Below, in pieces: positions 44,968-54,235 of a DNA stretch of 64,000 nucleotides. The stretch is from Aquimarina latercula DSM 2041 (lineage in GTDB: Bacteria > Bacteroidota > Bacteroidia > Flavobacteriales > Flavobacteriaceae), in assembly GCF_000430645.1 (NCBI RefSeq), contig NZ_AUMK01000005.1, forward strand, positions 1-64,000, read 5' to 3'. Both the position numbers and the translations under genes were made by a program. Below the pieces are notes generated by a model. It saw only the letters and a list, made by a program, of their open reading frames with translations, searched no databases and had not been told where the DNA came from. The stretch's first letter is position 1. Each line of letters begins with the position of its first letter.

Positions 44968-45981
44968 TTGAAAATAGAACAAAACAAATCTCTCAAAAAA
45001 CACAATACATTCGGTATTGATGTAAAAGCTAAAGAATTTATAAAAATCAATTCTGAAAAAGAGCTTATAGAGACACTTTCTATTCACAAGAATAAGGACA
45101 TTTTTATTCTCAGTGGAGGAAGCAATATGCTCTTAACTAAAGATCTAGAATCCTTAGTATTATATATTGCAATAAAAGGCATAAGTACTGCTAAACAATC
45201 AGATAATCATGTATTAGTTTCTGCTTCTGCAGGAGAGAATTGGCATGATTTTGTTCAATACTGTATCAATAATGATTATGGGGGTTTAGAAAACCTTTCA
45301 TTAATCCCTGGATATGTAGGTAGTGCTCCCATACAGAATATTGGGGCATATGGGGTAGAACTAAAAGATAGTTTTGTTAGTTGCGAAACGATAAATTTAA
45401 CTACCGGAAAAAAAAGAATTTTTAATAAAGAACAATGTAGTTTCGGATATCGAAATTCCGTTTTCAAAAGTGAATTAAAAGGAAGGTATATAATTACCAA
45501 AGTTACCTTTAAATTATCTACAAAAGAACACAGTCTAAACACCAGTTATGGCGCAATAGAAAATGCTCTAAAAGATAAAAACATTAACACCCCAACTATT
45601 AAAGATGTTTCGGAAGCAGTAATCGCTATTCGAAAAAGCAAATTACCTGACCCCGCTATTATAGGAAATAGCGGAAGCTTTTTTAAAAACCCGGTAATTT
45701 CGATAGAAGCTTTTAATAATTTACAAAAATCATACGCAGACATACCACACTACCAAGTAGACGAACAAAATATAAAAGTACCTGCAGGATGGCTTATAGA
45801 ACAATCGGGATTTAAAGGAAAACGATGGGGAGATGCTGGAGTACATGATAAGCAAGCATTAGTATTAGTAAACCATAACAATGCGAATGGACAAGAAATC
45901 CTAGAGCTTTCAATAAAAATAAAGAACACTATTAAAGAAAAATTTGATATTTCTCTAGAAACAGAGGTAAACATAATTTAA
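44968..45981 (+). CDS. murB: UDP-N-acetylenolpyruvoylglucosamine reductase
   Basis: This FAD enzyme reduces UDP-GlcNAc-enolpyruvate to UDP-MurNAc. The 337-residue type I form shows KHNTFGIDVKAKEF, IFILSGGSNMLLT, LIPGYVGSAPIQNIGAYGVE, GYRNSVFKSELKG, the catalytic serine region IIGNSGSFFKNPV and the C-terminal glutamate in ISLETEVNII. The start is a TTG; no in-frame ATG lies near it and the family N-terminus needs this codon. Confidence 0.95.
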   Translation: MKIEQNKSLKKHNTFGIDVKAKEFIKINSEKELIETLSIHKNKDIFILSGGSNMLLTKDLESLVLYIAIKGISTAKQSDNHVLVSASAGENWHDFVQYCINNDYGGLENLSLIPGYVGSAPIQNIGAYGVELKDSFVSCETINLTTGKKRIFNKEQCSFGYRNSVFKSELKGRYIITKVTFKLSTKEHSLNTSYGAIENALKDKNINTPTIKDVSEAVIAIRKSKLPDPAIIGNSGSFFKNPVISIEAFNNLQKSYADIPHYQVDEQNIKVPAGWLIEQSGFKGKRWGDAGVHDKQALVLVNHNNANGQEILELSIKIKNTIKEKFDISLETEVNII

Positions 45982-46052
45982 GTAATAGTTATTTTTAACC
46001 TTATGAAGTATGTAATTTTTTTAAAATCATATTTTCAGGTAGTTTTTCTTCG

Positions 46053-46060
46053 TATCTTTG
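46053..46060 (+). promoter_or_regulatory. -7 promoter element for the miniprotein-sigma factor pair
   Basis: TATCTTTG matches TAnnTTTG and ends 26 bases before the ATG at 46087. The -33 region is T-rich without TTG. Confidence 0.45.
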
Positions 46061-46086
46061 CATAAGAATTTTGAGAGAATAATATT

Positions 46087-46293
46087 ATGAAATTGGTACT
46101 ACTAACAGTAGCTCTTCTTTTAGCTGCTTTTGCAGGAATTGCAATTAAATTATGGGCTAAAAAAGACGGAAAATTTGCCGGAACTTGTGCAAGCCAAAGT
46201 CCTTTTCTAAACAAAGAAGGTGAGTCTTGTTCTATGTGTGGAAAAACTCCTGATCAATATGCTAACTGTAATGAAACAGGACATTCTAAGTAG
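46087..46293 (+). CDS. Cysteine-rich small membrane protein
   Basis: A 68-residue protein: N-terminal membrane segment or signal (LVLLTVALLLAAFAGIAIKL), then a short soluble tail with four cysteines, GTCASQSP...ESCSMCGKTPDQYANC. The CxxC (CSMC) flanked by two outer cysteines looks able to hold a metal ion or form disulfides. Family members occur widely in flavobacteria, without a known function to my knowledge. It is 33 bp upstream of an ECF-type sigma factor gene and probably shares its transcript. Confidence 0.8.
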   Translation: MKLVLLTVALLLAAFAGIAIKLWAKKDGKFAGTCASQSPFLNKEGESCSMCGKTPDQYANCNETGHSK

Positions 46294-46326
46294 TTTTTAA
46301 AAATACTTTCGTTCAAAAGCACTTCA

Positions 46327-46899
46327 TTGGAAAAAGAATCTTTAACTCTTTCAGATCACATTAAAAAAGCTAAAGAAGGCAAACAAGCATCTTTTAATTA
46401 TTTGTTAGACACTTTCTGGAATGATGTTTTTAATTTTCAATTAAAACGGACTCAAAACGAATATGAGTCAGAAGATATTACAATCCAAAGTTTCTCAAAA
46501 GCATTTGATAAAATAGACACTTTTAAAGAGGAGTATAACTTTAAAACTTGGATAATTCAAATTTCGAAAAATATCCATATAGATCTTTTACGAAAAAAAA
46601 ATGCTTCTATCCGTTCTAAAACTACTAGAGAGGTAGATGATGTTGTGTATAAGATCATTGATGATACCCCAACTCCCGAAGACAAATTAATCACAGAACA
46701 AAACCTAGCCCAATTACTTAGATACATCAAACAACTAAAACCACACTACCAAGAAGTAATAAACTTAAGATATTTTCAAGAATTAAGTTATAAAGAAATT
46801 TCAGAAGTCCTAGATGAACCAATGAATAATATCAAGGTAAAACTGCTAAGGGCAAGAAAACTTCTTTCTGAAATAATAACAAATAAAAAAGAGAAATAA
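46327..46899 (+). CDS. RNA polymerase sigma-70 factor, ECF type
   Basis: A 190-residue sigma factor with region 2 (KQASFNYLLDTFWNDVFNFQ, SEDITIQSFSKAFDKIDTFK, FKTWIIQISKNIHIDLLRKK) and region 4 (LKPHYQEVINLRYFQELSYK, EISEVLDEPMNNIKVKLLRA). The start is TTG; no ATG is near. No obvious anti-sigma gene lies adjacent unless the upstream Cys-rich membrane protein serves that role, which is speculation. Confidence 0.92.
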   Translation: MEKESLTLSDHIKKAKEGKQASFNYLLDTFWNDVFNFQLKRTQNEYESEDITIQSFSKAFDKIDTFKEEYNFKTWIIQISKNIHIDLLRKKNASIRSKTTREVDDVVYKIIDDTPTPEDKLITEQNLAQLLRYIKQLKPHYQEVINLRYFQELSYKEISEVLDEPMNNIKVKLLRARKLLSEIITNKKEK

Positions 46900-46955
46900 T
46901 TCAGTTTATAAAACCAATCATTTCTCTTTCATTTGCTACAAATAAATCACTTGTA

Positions 46956-47189
46956 TTATCTGAGACTAAAAGTCGCTATTCTTTTTAACACTTCGTGTAA
47001 AGGATTAATCCACTTATCATTTATTTTCTTATCATATTTGATAAACTTTTGGACCAGTCCTTTCGGCGCAGATATTTCTTTTTCAATTCCGGTTATATTA
47101 ATAAAATTTTGATTATTAATTAACCACTTTTCAACTCTCTTTCTGTTTTTCTGTAATTGTTTCTGTTGTTCTAATTCTTCTTTTGACAT
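46956..47189 (-). CDS. Small HTH-like protein, unknown function
   Basis: A 77-residue basic protein. After a coiled, Lys/Glu-rich start it reads FINITGIEKEISAPKGLVQK FIKYDKKINDKWINPLHEVL across residues ~30-68. This resembles short Bacteroidota proteins with a helix-turn-helix-like 'PKGTLQKFIKG' core, so DNA binding is possible. It has its own -7 element (47287-47294) and an upstream palindromic hairpin (47325-47361). Not a shadow of any other gene. Confidence 0.6.
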   Translation of the reverse strand: MSKEELEQQKQLQKNRKRVEKWLINNQNFINITGIEKEISAPKGLVQKFIKYDKKINDKWINPLHEVLKRIATFSLR

Positions 47190-47286
47190 TTTTAATTGGT
47201 TTTTTAACTTTTTTTTAATGAATAAAAAATGGGGTTAAGCTAATTTTAACCATGATTTAAAGTATGATACTATAAATTATGTGTTT

Positions 47287-47294
47287 CAAAAATA
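47287..47294 (-). promoter_or_regulatory. -7 promoter element for the small HTH-like gene
   Basis: TATTTTTG on the minus strand matches TAnnTTTG, ~98 bases before the start at 47189. The hairpin core lies 49 bases upstream of it. Confidence 0.4.
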
Positions 47295-47324
47295 GGAAAA
47301 GAAATTTTATTAATCCATAAAAAC

Positions 47325-47361
47325 CTTATTAAAATTACGGTTTTACCATAATTTTAATAAG
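47325..47361. repeat. Near-perfect 16-bp inverted repeat
   Basis: Arms 47325-47340 and 47346-47361 match except for one base, around TTTTA. The core ACGGTTTTACCAT (47337-47349) differs by one base from the reverse complement of the 17553-17565 core. No U tract follows, so it is not an obvious terminator. Confidence 0.6.
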
Positions 47362-47738
47362 AAAAAATCCCTAAAGATATATCAAATAGAGCGTTTTAAT
47401 CAAATTAACAACTTGATTATCAGTGTTTAAAAATAATTTTATAAGTATTTTTTTCAACATCTATTTAATAAAAAATTTCTCTGTTTTTTTACCCAAAATT
47501 TCCCTTTTGAGTAATTTTCCATAATGATACTATCATTATCATATTATTAACACAAAACAAATACATAGATTTTATATTGTGTATGAGTAAATTTTATGTT
47601 AAGGATAAAATTTATTTATACGCAAATTCTATACTGATTATTTACAGTAATAGATACTCCAAAATATTTCCAAATAAAATACTTATTCAGAAACTCTTAA
47701 GAATATTGAAAACTATATTTTAATATGAGCTTTCTTCG

Positions 47739-47746
47739 TATTTTTG
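47739..47746 (+). promoter_or_regulatory. -7 promoter element for lipA
   Basis: TATTTTTG matches TAnnTTTG and ends 18 bases before the chosen lipA ATG. It overlaps a possible upstream TTG start (47744), arguing against that start. Confidence 0.45.
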
Positions 47747-47764
47747 CATAAAACATTGCTAAGT

Positions 47765-48637
47765 ATGAATAATGATGTTACTTCTGTAGCTCCTCCTAAA
47801 GGAAAACCAAAATGGCTACGGGTAAAACTACCTACTGGAAAAAAATATACAGAACTTAGAGGTTTAGTTGACAAATACAACTTACATACTATATGTACCT
47901 CTGGTAGTTGCCCAAACATGGGTGAATGTTGGAGTGAAGGAACTGCCACATTTATGATACTTGGTAACACTTGTACTCGTTCTTGTGGTTTTTGTGGCGT
48001 AAAAACAGGAAGGCCGGAAACAGTAGATTGGGAAGAGCCCGAGAAAGTGGCTCGTTCTATAAAAATAATGAATATAAAACATGCTGTAATAACTTCTGTG
48101 GACAGAGATGATTTAGCGGACGGAGGATCAATTATATGGGCAGAAACAATCCAGGCCATTCGCAGAATGAATCCTGAAACTACTTTAGAAACTTTAATCC
48201 CAGATTTTCAAGGAAAAACAAAAAACATAGATCGTATTGTTGCTGTTAAACCAGAAGTAGTTTCCCATAATATGGAAACCGTAAAAAGACTTACTAGAGA
48301 AGTTCGCATACAAGCTAAATACGAGCAAAGTCTTCAGGTTCTAAAATATCTTAAAGACAATGGTATTAGCCGCACCAAAAGTGGTATTATGCTTGGACTT
48401 GGAGAAACAGAAGAAGAGGTCATACAAGTTTTAAAAGATCTGAGATCAGTAGACTTAGACATTGTTACTATCGGACAATATTTGCAACCTAGCAAAAAAC
48501 ATTTACCTGTAAAACAGTTCATTACTCCAGATCAATTTAAAAAATATGAAGAGATTGGACTAAAAATGGGATTTAGACATGTAGAAAGTGGAGCATTAGT
48601 CAGATCTTCTTATAAGGCACAAAAGCATCTGACCTAA
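47765..48637 (+). CDS. lipA: Lipoyl synthase
   Basis: A radical-SAM enzyme that inserts two sulfurs into octanoyl groups on lipoyl domains. The 290-residue protein has the auxiliary cluster motif CTSGSCPNMGEC, the radical-SAM CTRSCGFC, ITSVDRDDLADGGSIIW, VVSHNMETVKRLTREVR, GIMLGLGETEEEVI and a C-terminal RSSY (LVRSSYKA), which supplies the conserved serine. I used the ATG at 47765, since the longer TTG start overlaps the -7 element. A GAPDH gene follows after 22 bp. Confidence 0.96.
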   Translation: MNNDVTSVAPPKGKPKWLRVKLPTGKKYTELRGLVDKYNLHTICTSGSCPNMGECWSEGTATFMILGNTCTRSCGFCGVKTGRPETVDWEEPEKVARSIKIMNIKHAVITSVDRDDLADGGSIIWAETIQAIRRMNPETTLETLIPDFQGKTKNIDRIVAVKPEVVSHNMETVKRLTREVRIQAKYEQSLQVLKYLKDNGISRTKSGIMLGLGETEEEVIQVLKDLRSVDLDIVTIGQYLQPSKKHLPVKQFITPDQFKKYEEIGLKMGFRHVESGALVRSSYKAQKHLT

Positions 48638-48659
48638 TATTTTTTGAAGAAATTATTTA

Positions 48660-49664
48660 ATGAATATACCTATTAGAGTAGCCATCAATGGTTTTGGAAG
48701 AATTGGTCGAAATCTTTTTAGATTATTGATTAACAATTCGGATATTGAAGTTGTTGCTATAAATGATCTTGCAGATACTAAAACATTAAGTCACTTACTT
48801 AAATATGATAGTATCCACGGAGTATTATCGCAAAATATTTCATACACTGAGAATCATATAATAATTGGAGACAAATCGATCCCATTATTAAACAAAAAAA
48901 ATCCTATAGAATGTAATTGGAAAAATTATGATGTTGATATCGTAGTTGAAGCCACAGGAAAATTTAAAACAAAAGAAGCTGCTCTGGATCATATAAAAGC
49001 GGGAGCTAAAAAAGTAATACTCTCCGCACCTCCCCTTGAAGATTCCATAAAAACTATTGTTCTAGGAGTAAATGATCATATCATAGATGGAAATGAAACA
49101 ATAATTTCCAATGCCTCTTGTACAACTAACAATGCCGCTCCTATGATCAAAGTCATCGACGAACTTTGTGGAATAGAACAAGCGTACATAACAACAATTC
49201 ATAGTTACACCACCGATCAAAGTTTGCACGATCAACCACATCGGGATTTAAGACGAGCTAGGGCCGCCAGTCAATCCATAGTTCCGACTACGACAGGAGC
49301 TGCCAAAGCATTAACAAAAGTTTTTCCTGAATTAAGTAGTGTTATTGGTGGGTGTGGAATTAGAGTTCCTGTTCCAGATGGGTCACTTACTGACATTACA
49401 TTTAATGTAAAAAAAGAAACTTCTATCGAGGAAATAAATCTAGCGTTCAAAAAAGCTTCAGAATCACATTTAAAAGGAATTTTATCTTATACCGAAGACC
49501 CTATTGTATCCGTTGATATATTAGGAAACCCACATTCTTGCGTTTTTGATTCTCTAATGACTTCTGTTATCGGAAAAATGGTAAAAATCATAGGGTGGTA
49601 TGATAATGAAATAGGATATAGCAACAGAATAATAGATTTAATTGTCAACATTTGTAAGAAATAA
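48660..49664 (+). CDS. gap: Glyceraldehyde-3-phosphate dehydrogenase, type I
   Basis: NAD(P)-dependent oxidation of glyceraldehyde 3-phosphate. The 334 residues show the Rossmann start VAINGFGRIGRNLFRLL, the catalytic cysteine in ISNASCTTNNAAPMIK, the catalytic His in TTIHSYTTDQ, SIVPTTTGAAKAL and WYDNEIGYSNRIIDL. Flavobacteria usually carry more than one GAPDH; position between lipA and a histidine kinase rather than in a glycolytic operon suggests this may be an additional copy. Erythrose-4-phosphate dehydrogenase is a less likely alternative. Confidence 0.92.
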   Translation: MNIPIRVAINGFGRIGRNLFRLLINNSDIEVVAINDLADTKTLSHLLKYDSIHGVLSQNISYTENHIIIGDKSIPLLNKKNPIECNWKNYDVDIVVEATGKFKTKEAALDHIKAGAKKVILSAPPLEDSIKTIVLGVNDHIIDGNETIISNASCTTNNAAPMIKVIDELCGIEQAYITTIHSYTTDQSLHDQPHRDLRRARAASQSIVPTTTGAAKALTKVFPELSSVIGGCGIRVPVPDGSLTDITFNVKKETSIEEINLAFKKASESHLKGILSYTEDPIVSVDILGNPHSCVFDSLMTSVIGKMVKIIGWYDNEIGYSNRIIDLIVNICKK

Positions 49665-49692
49665 CTATATTAGTTGAGTTATTTCAAGGAAA

Positions 49693-51915
49693 ATGCCAAC
49701 CCGAATCAAAAAATTTATTATCATATTCATACTTGGATGTAACTTCATTGCTTATTCGCAAATTGAAGATTCCAAGGATAGTATCCAGGTTAAAAATGCT
49801 ATTGAAAACTATCTTGTTAAAGCATCGGAAGCTATCAACACAGCTAGACTGTCGAATGCTTTACACAATATTACAAAAGCAAAGGAACTGGCAGTAGCAA
49901 ATCAAGACAAAACATACAGAGCAAAAACCAATCGAGTGCTTGCTGAATTATACCTAGAACTAGGAGACCTAAAAAGCGCCAAAGAGCAAATAAAAAAAGC
50001 AATAGAAATCCAAAACGAGCAACAAAATGAAATTGCTTTAGCAAATTCTTACAACGTTTGTGGATCGATACATACCAAGCTTAAAGAATTTACAGATGCG
50101 GAAAAACATTTACAACTTGCATCTTCATTAATTAAAAAAAATAATTTAGAAACTCTAGAAGGTCCTGTTAAAATCAATATTGGACTTCTCGCTCTGGAGA
50201 TGAATCAACCAGAAGAAGCAATTATTCATTTTAATAAAGGGTTACCTAAAATCGAATCCCTAGGACAATCTTATTATAAAGCTAAATTATACACAAACAA
50301 AGCCAAAGCTCAAATGGTCTTAGGTTCCCTTGATGAAGCAATTGCTACGAATGATTTAGCTATGCAAATTGGAACTGAAATGGGATATTCCGAAATACAG
50401 TCAGAAAGTTTTGAGTTATATAGCAAAATCTATGAAAAGAAAGAAGATTTCAAAACTTCTCTAATAAATCTAAGATTTCATCAACAATTTAAAGACTCTT
50501 TATTTAACATCAATAAAGAAATAATTGCGCAAGAAGCAAGAGCTAAACTAAATATAGGTGATGACAAAGTAAAGATTGAAGAACTTACGGAAGAGAATAA
50601 GCAACAGCAGAAATCATTAAAGCTAGGAAGACTTACCACTATATTAAGTATCGCACTAATAACAATACTATCGTTACTTACACTTTCTCTATACAAAAAC
50701 AACAACCTCCGAGCAAGAGCAAATGAGCTTCTACAAAACAAAAACACTGAACTTATTTTAGCAAAAGAAAATGCGGAAAGAGCAAGTGAAGCCAAAGTAC
50801 AATTCTTATCCACAATAACACACGAACTTAGAACACCACTATATGCTGTAACTGGATTAACACATTTATTACTAGAAGAAAGCCCAACTCCCAATCAAAA
50901 AGAACATCTTAATTCGCTTAAGTTTTCTGGTGAATACCTACTATCCTTAATAAATAACATTTTAGATCTAAATAAACTAGAAGCAAATAAAGTAGAGATC
51001 GAAAACACTTCTTTTAATTTGCAGAAAAGAATTAATGATGTTTTAATAGCATTAGGAAAATCTGCTAAAGATAGAAATAACAAACTTCACTATGAGTTTG
51101 ATAAATCAATCCCATCTAAACTTAAGGGAGATCCTCTAAAAATATCTCAAATACTAATTAATCTTATTGGTAACTCTATTAAATTTACACAAAACGGAGA
51201 TATTTGGATCAAGGTTAAAATGATCAACCACATAGAAAACAAAGTTTTTCTAAATTTCGAAATTAGAGATAACGGCGTTGGTATCTCTGACAAAAAACAA
51301 CAAAGTATTTTCGAAAACTTTACACAAGGATCTGTGCAAATCAACAGAAAGTTTGGAGGTACAGGTTTAGGATTATCTATCGTAAAGAACTTGCTGTCAT
51401 TAATGGATAGCGAAATTAAATTAGAAAGTGAACTTGGACAAGGATCTAGATTCCATTTTGATCTGAAATTTGATGTGTTTGAAGATGTTGTTTCTAATTA
51501 CCAAGAAGAAGCTAAGAAAATTGATTATAGCGTAATGATCGATAAAAAGGTCTTAGTGGTAGAAGACAATAAAATCAACCAACTTATAACAAGAAAAATA
51601 CTAGAGAAAAACAAAATGATATGTGATGTTGCTGATAATGGAGATATAGCAATCAATAAAACAAAAAATAATGAATTTGACTTAATTCTTATGGACATAC
51701 ACATGCCAGGAATAAGTGGAATTGAAGCAACAAAGCAAATTAGAGAGTTCAATACAGAAATACCTATTGTAGCATTAACAGCAGTAACGTTAGATGATAA
51801 TCTAGATGAGTTCTACAATAATGGCTTCAATGATATTATTCCTAAACCCTATAAGACAGAAGAGTTTTTTACCAAATTACACAAAGCATTATCAAAAAAA
51901 ACAATAAGTTCATAG
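49693..51915 (+). CDS. Hybrid sensor histidine kinase with periplasmic TPR domain
   Basis: The 740-residue protein has a signal peptide (~1-22), TPR-like repeats in the periplasm (~30-270), a short coiled coil, one transmembrane helix (~314-334), HisKA with the phospho-accepting H377 in STITHELRTPL, HATPase with N box QILINLIGNSIKFTQ (~486-500), G boxes RDNGVGIS and GGTGLGLS, and a receiver domain (from ~618, KVLVVEDNKINQ) with phospho-acceptor D668 in LILMDIHMPG. No HTH output follows, so signalling must pass through a partner or end at the receiver. It follows GAPDH after 28 bp. Confidence 0.93.
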   Translation: MPTRIKKFIIIFILGCNFIAYSQIEDSKDSIQVKNAIENYLVKASEAINTARLSNALHNITKAKELAVANQDKTYRAKTNRVLAELYLELGDLKSAKEQIKKAIEIQNEQQNEIALANSYNVCGSIHTKLKEFTDAEKHLQLASSLIKKNNLETLEGPVKINIGLLALEMNQPEEAIIHFNKGLPKIESLGQSYYKAKLYTNKAKAQMVLGSLDEAIATNDLAMQIGTEMGYSEIQSESFELYSKIYEKKEDFKTSLINLRFHQQFKDSLFNINKEIIAQEARAKLNIGDDKVKIEELTEENKQQQKSLKLGRLTTILSIALITILSLLTLSLYKNNNLRARANELLQNKNTELILAKENAERASEAKVQFLSTITHELRTPLYAVTGLTHLLLEESPTPNQKEHLNSLKFSGEYLLSLINNILDLNKLEANKVEIENTSFNLQKRINDVLIALGKSAKDRNNKLHYEFDKSIPSKLKGDPLKISQILINLIGNSIKFTQNGDIWIKVKMINHIENKVFLNFEIRDNGVGISDKKQQSIFENFTQGSVQINRKFGGTGLGLSIVKNLLSLMDSEIKLESELGQGSRFHFDLKFDVFEDVVSNYQEEAKKIDYSVMIDKKVLVVEDNKINQLITRKILEKNKMICDVADNGDIAINKTKNNEFDLILMDIHMPGISGIEATKQIREFNTEIPIVALTAVTLDDNLDEFYNNGFNDIIPKPYKTEEFFTKLHKALSKKTISS

Positions 51916-51995
51916 TTTGGCACACCTATTGATAATTATCTAACTCAAAAACAATGAAGAGCATTTTTTATTTTTTTGAGTTAGCCAAAATACAC

Positions 51996-52026
51996 AAAAT
52001 GAGGTCTTAAAATAAGACCTCATTTT
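51996..52026. terminator. Bidirectional rho-independent terminator
   Basis: A 14-bp perfect stem (AAAATGAGGTCTTA with TAAGACCTCATTTT) and 3-nt loop between the convergent kinase and lpxK genes. Its right arm covers the lpxK stop codon. Confidence 0.88.
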
Positions 52027-53027
52027 TTTATATACTCTAATATTCGGGTATCAAAAACATTCTGATCATCAATAAATTTCATTTCTATCGGCTGATACCA
52101 TAACTTTTCCTCGGAAAAACTAGGAGCCAATCGCATATAATCTTTCTCAGTTGTAACTATATAATCATGCTTTTTTAATTGATCAAGCTCGGTTTCTGTA
52201 AAATTGTGATGATCCGGGTAATTAATATGCGTAAAATCTAAACCTAAAGAAGAATAATACTCTAACAAAGGTTTTGGGTTTGCAATTCCTGTAACTAATG
52301 TAAACGGAGTATCTTTTAACGAAGATACCGATCGTTCTCTAGAGCTATTAATTATATCAGAACCATAATCGATCGTAGCGAACAATAAAATCTGAGTAGA
52401 TTTGATATTCATCTTTTTTGTAATACTTTCCTTTAACTCACTACTTATTGTAGTCGGACATTTAGTTACTATAATTATATCCGCTCGATCAGCTCCACTC
52501 CTAGGCTCTCTTAAATCCCCTGTTGGCAAAACAATGTCATCACTGTACAAATCATAATAAGGAGTAAGCAAAATATAAAAACCCGCTTTTACTTTTCGAT
52601 GCTGATAAGCATCATCCAACAAAATTACTTCTGGACTTATTTCTTGATTTCTTAAGTTTGATATTCCATTACGTCGATCAGCATCAACAGCCACTGTAAC
52701 ATTTTTGAATTTAGTTTTAAATTGTAATGGCTCATCTCCTACCTCTTTAGCTGTAGAATTTATTTGAACTAACTGAAATCCTTTTGTCTCTCTTTTATAC
52801 CCTCTACTCAATGTCGCCAGAATCACCTCATCCTTTAATAACTTAATGAGATATTCAACCATTGGAGATTTACCGGTACCTCCCACACTTAAGTTCCCCA
52901 CTGCTATCACAGGAAAATCATAAGAAACAGATTTCTTAATTCCTGAATCATACAACTTATTTCGTAACCAGGTTACGAAATAATACACAGGAACGATCGG
53001 CAAAAGTATTTTTCTTAATAAATTCAA
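52020..53027 (-). CDS. lpxK: Tetraacyldisaccharide 4'-kinase
   Basis: LpxK adds the 4'-phosphate to the lipid A precursor at the inner membrane. The 335-residue protein has an N-terminal membrane-associated stretch (LLRKILLPIVPVYYFVTWLR), the P-loop VGNLSVGGTGKSPMVEYLI, LATLSRGYKRETKGF, VDADRRNGI and the DDxxQH-type motif ILLDDAYQHRKV, followed by LPTGDLREPRSGADRADIII. Length is normal. It lies divergent to the Nif3-like gene. Confidence 0.95.
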   Translation of the reverse strand: MNLLRKILLPIVPVYYFVTWLRNKLYDSGIKKSVSYDFPVIAVGNLSVGGTGKSPMVEYLIKLLKDEVILATLSRGYKRETKGFQLVQINSTAKEVGDEPLQFKTKFKNVTVAVDADRRNGISNLRNQEISPEVILLDDAYQHRKVKAGFYILLTPYYDLYSDDIVLPTGDLREPRSGADRADIIIVTKCPTTISSELKESITKKMNIKSTQILLFATIDYGSDIINSSRERSVSSLKDTPFTLVTGIANPKPLLEYYSSLGLDFTHINYPDHHNFTETELDQLKKHDYIVTTEKDYMRLAPSFSEEKLWYQPIEMKFIDDQNVFDTRILEYIKK

Positions 53028-53137
53028 ATGTATAAACTTACTTTTTACAATATGATAATAGCAAATGTATAAAACGAAACTTTGATTATTGACAAAAGTT
53101 TTTTTACATTCAATTTATATTTCAAAAACAGACACCA

Positions 53138-54232
53138 ATGCAAATTAAAGAGGTTATACAACACCTTGAAGTTTTAGCTCCTATGAGTTATGCCGAAGAT
53201 TTTGATAACGTAGGATTATTAGTTGGAAATAAAAACACTACAGTTACAGGAATTCTTGTAACATTAGACACTTTAGAAACAATCGTAGATGAAGCAATAG
53301 AAAAAAACTGTAATCTTATAGTAAGCTTTCATCCTATTGTTTTTAAAGGGATCAAAAAATTTAATGGCAATAACTATGTAGAACGAGTAGTTATGAAAGC
53401 CATTAAACATGATATAGCGATTTTTGCTATCCATACTGCACTGGATAACGCATATCACGGAGTAAATGATATGATATGTGAACAACTTGGATTGATAAAT
53501 CGTAAAATCTTAATCCCTCAAAGCGGTAGTATTAAGAAGCTAGTAACTTTTGCTCCCGAAAAAGAAGCAGACTCCTTGCGAACAAAATTATTCGAGGCAG
53601 GAGCAGGAACTATTGGAAACTATGAAAATTGCAGTTTTTCCTCCAATGGGATAGGAACTTTTAAAGCAACCAAAAACACCAATCCATCTATCGGCAAAAT
53701 TGGGCAAACACATCACGAAAAAGAAACTAAAATACAAATCACATTTCCAAAACACTTAGAAAGTACTATCATAAAGTCATTACGTAAAAATCATTCTTAT
53801 GAAGAGATTGCATATGAAATTACAACTTTAGAAAACAAAAATCAGCATATTGGAATGGGAATGATTGGTGAATTACCCAATGAAATAGAAGAAACAACAT
53901 TCTTAAGGCATATTAAAAAGATATTTAAAACGGGATGTGTAAGGCATTCCTCTTTATTAGGCAAACCTATAAAAAAAGTTGCTGTACTAGGAGGAAGCGG
54001 TAGCTTTGCTATAAAAAATGCACAAGCAGCTGGGGCAGATATATTTATAACTGCGGATTTAAAATATCATCAATTTTACGAAGCCGAGAACAAACTAATT
54101 CTTGCAGATATTGGTCATTATGAAAGCGAACAGTACACAAAAAACTTAATTGTTAGTTATCTTAGAAAAAAAATCAGTAATTTTGCAATCATTTTATCGG
54201 ATAAAAATACCAATCCCATTCAATACATATAA
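53138..54232 (+). CDS. Nif3-like dinuclear metal center hexameric protein
   Basis: The 364-residue protein shows the NIF3/YbgI order: N-terminal half with AEDFDNVGLLVGN and VSFHPIVFKGIKKFN, middle CutA/PII-like insertion (KLVTFAPEKEADSLRTKLFE to EEIAYEITTLEN), and C-terminal half with VAVLGGSGSFAIKNAQAAGA, then ITADLKYHQFYEA and LILADIGHYESEQYT. It probably binds two metal ions in a hexameric ring. A GTP cyclohydrolase-like activity has been claimed for relatives but is not settled. The coiled-coil gene follows after 3 bp. Confidence 0.92.
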   Translation: MQIKEVIQHLEVLAPMSYAEDFDNVGLLVGNKNTTVTGILVTLDTLETIVDEAIEKNCNLIVSFHPIVFKGIKKFNGNNYVERVVMKAIKHDIAIFAIHTALDNAYHGVNDMICEQLGLINRKILIPQSGSIKKLVTFAPEKEADSLRTKLFEAGAGTIGNYENCSFSSNGIGTFKATKNTNPSIGKIGQTHHEKETKIQITFPKHLESTIIKSLRKNHSYEEIAYEITTLENKNQHIGMGMIGELPNEIEETTFLRHIKKIFKTGCVRHSSLLGKPIKKVAVLGGSGSFAIKNAQAAGADIFITADLKYHQFYEAENKLILADIGHYESEQYTKNLIVSYLRKKISNFAIILSDKNTNPIQYI

Positions 54233-54235
54233 AAT

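Larger units (their letters stand above)
47190..47764. other. Intergenic region between the HTH-like gene and lipA
   Basis: About 575 bp of very AT-rich DNA with no supported gene. It holds a leftward -7 element, a 16-bp near-perfect hairpin and a rightward -7 element for lipA; the rest shows nothing I can name. Confidence 0.6.

Noticed and set aside
47713..48159. A 148-codon frame antisense to lipA
   Set aside because: Overlaps the conserved cluster motifs of lipoyl synthase; no family resemblance and no start context.
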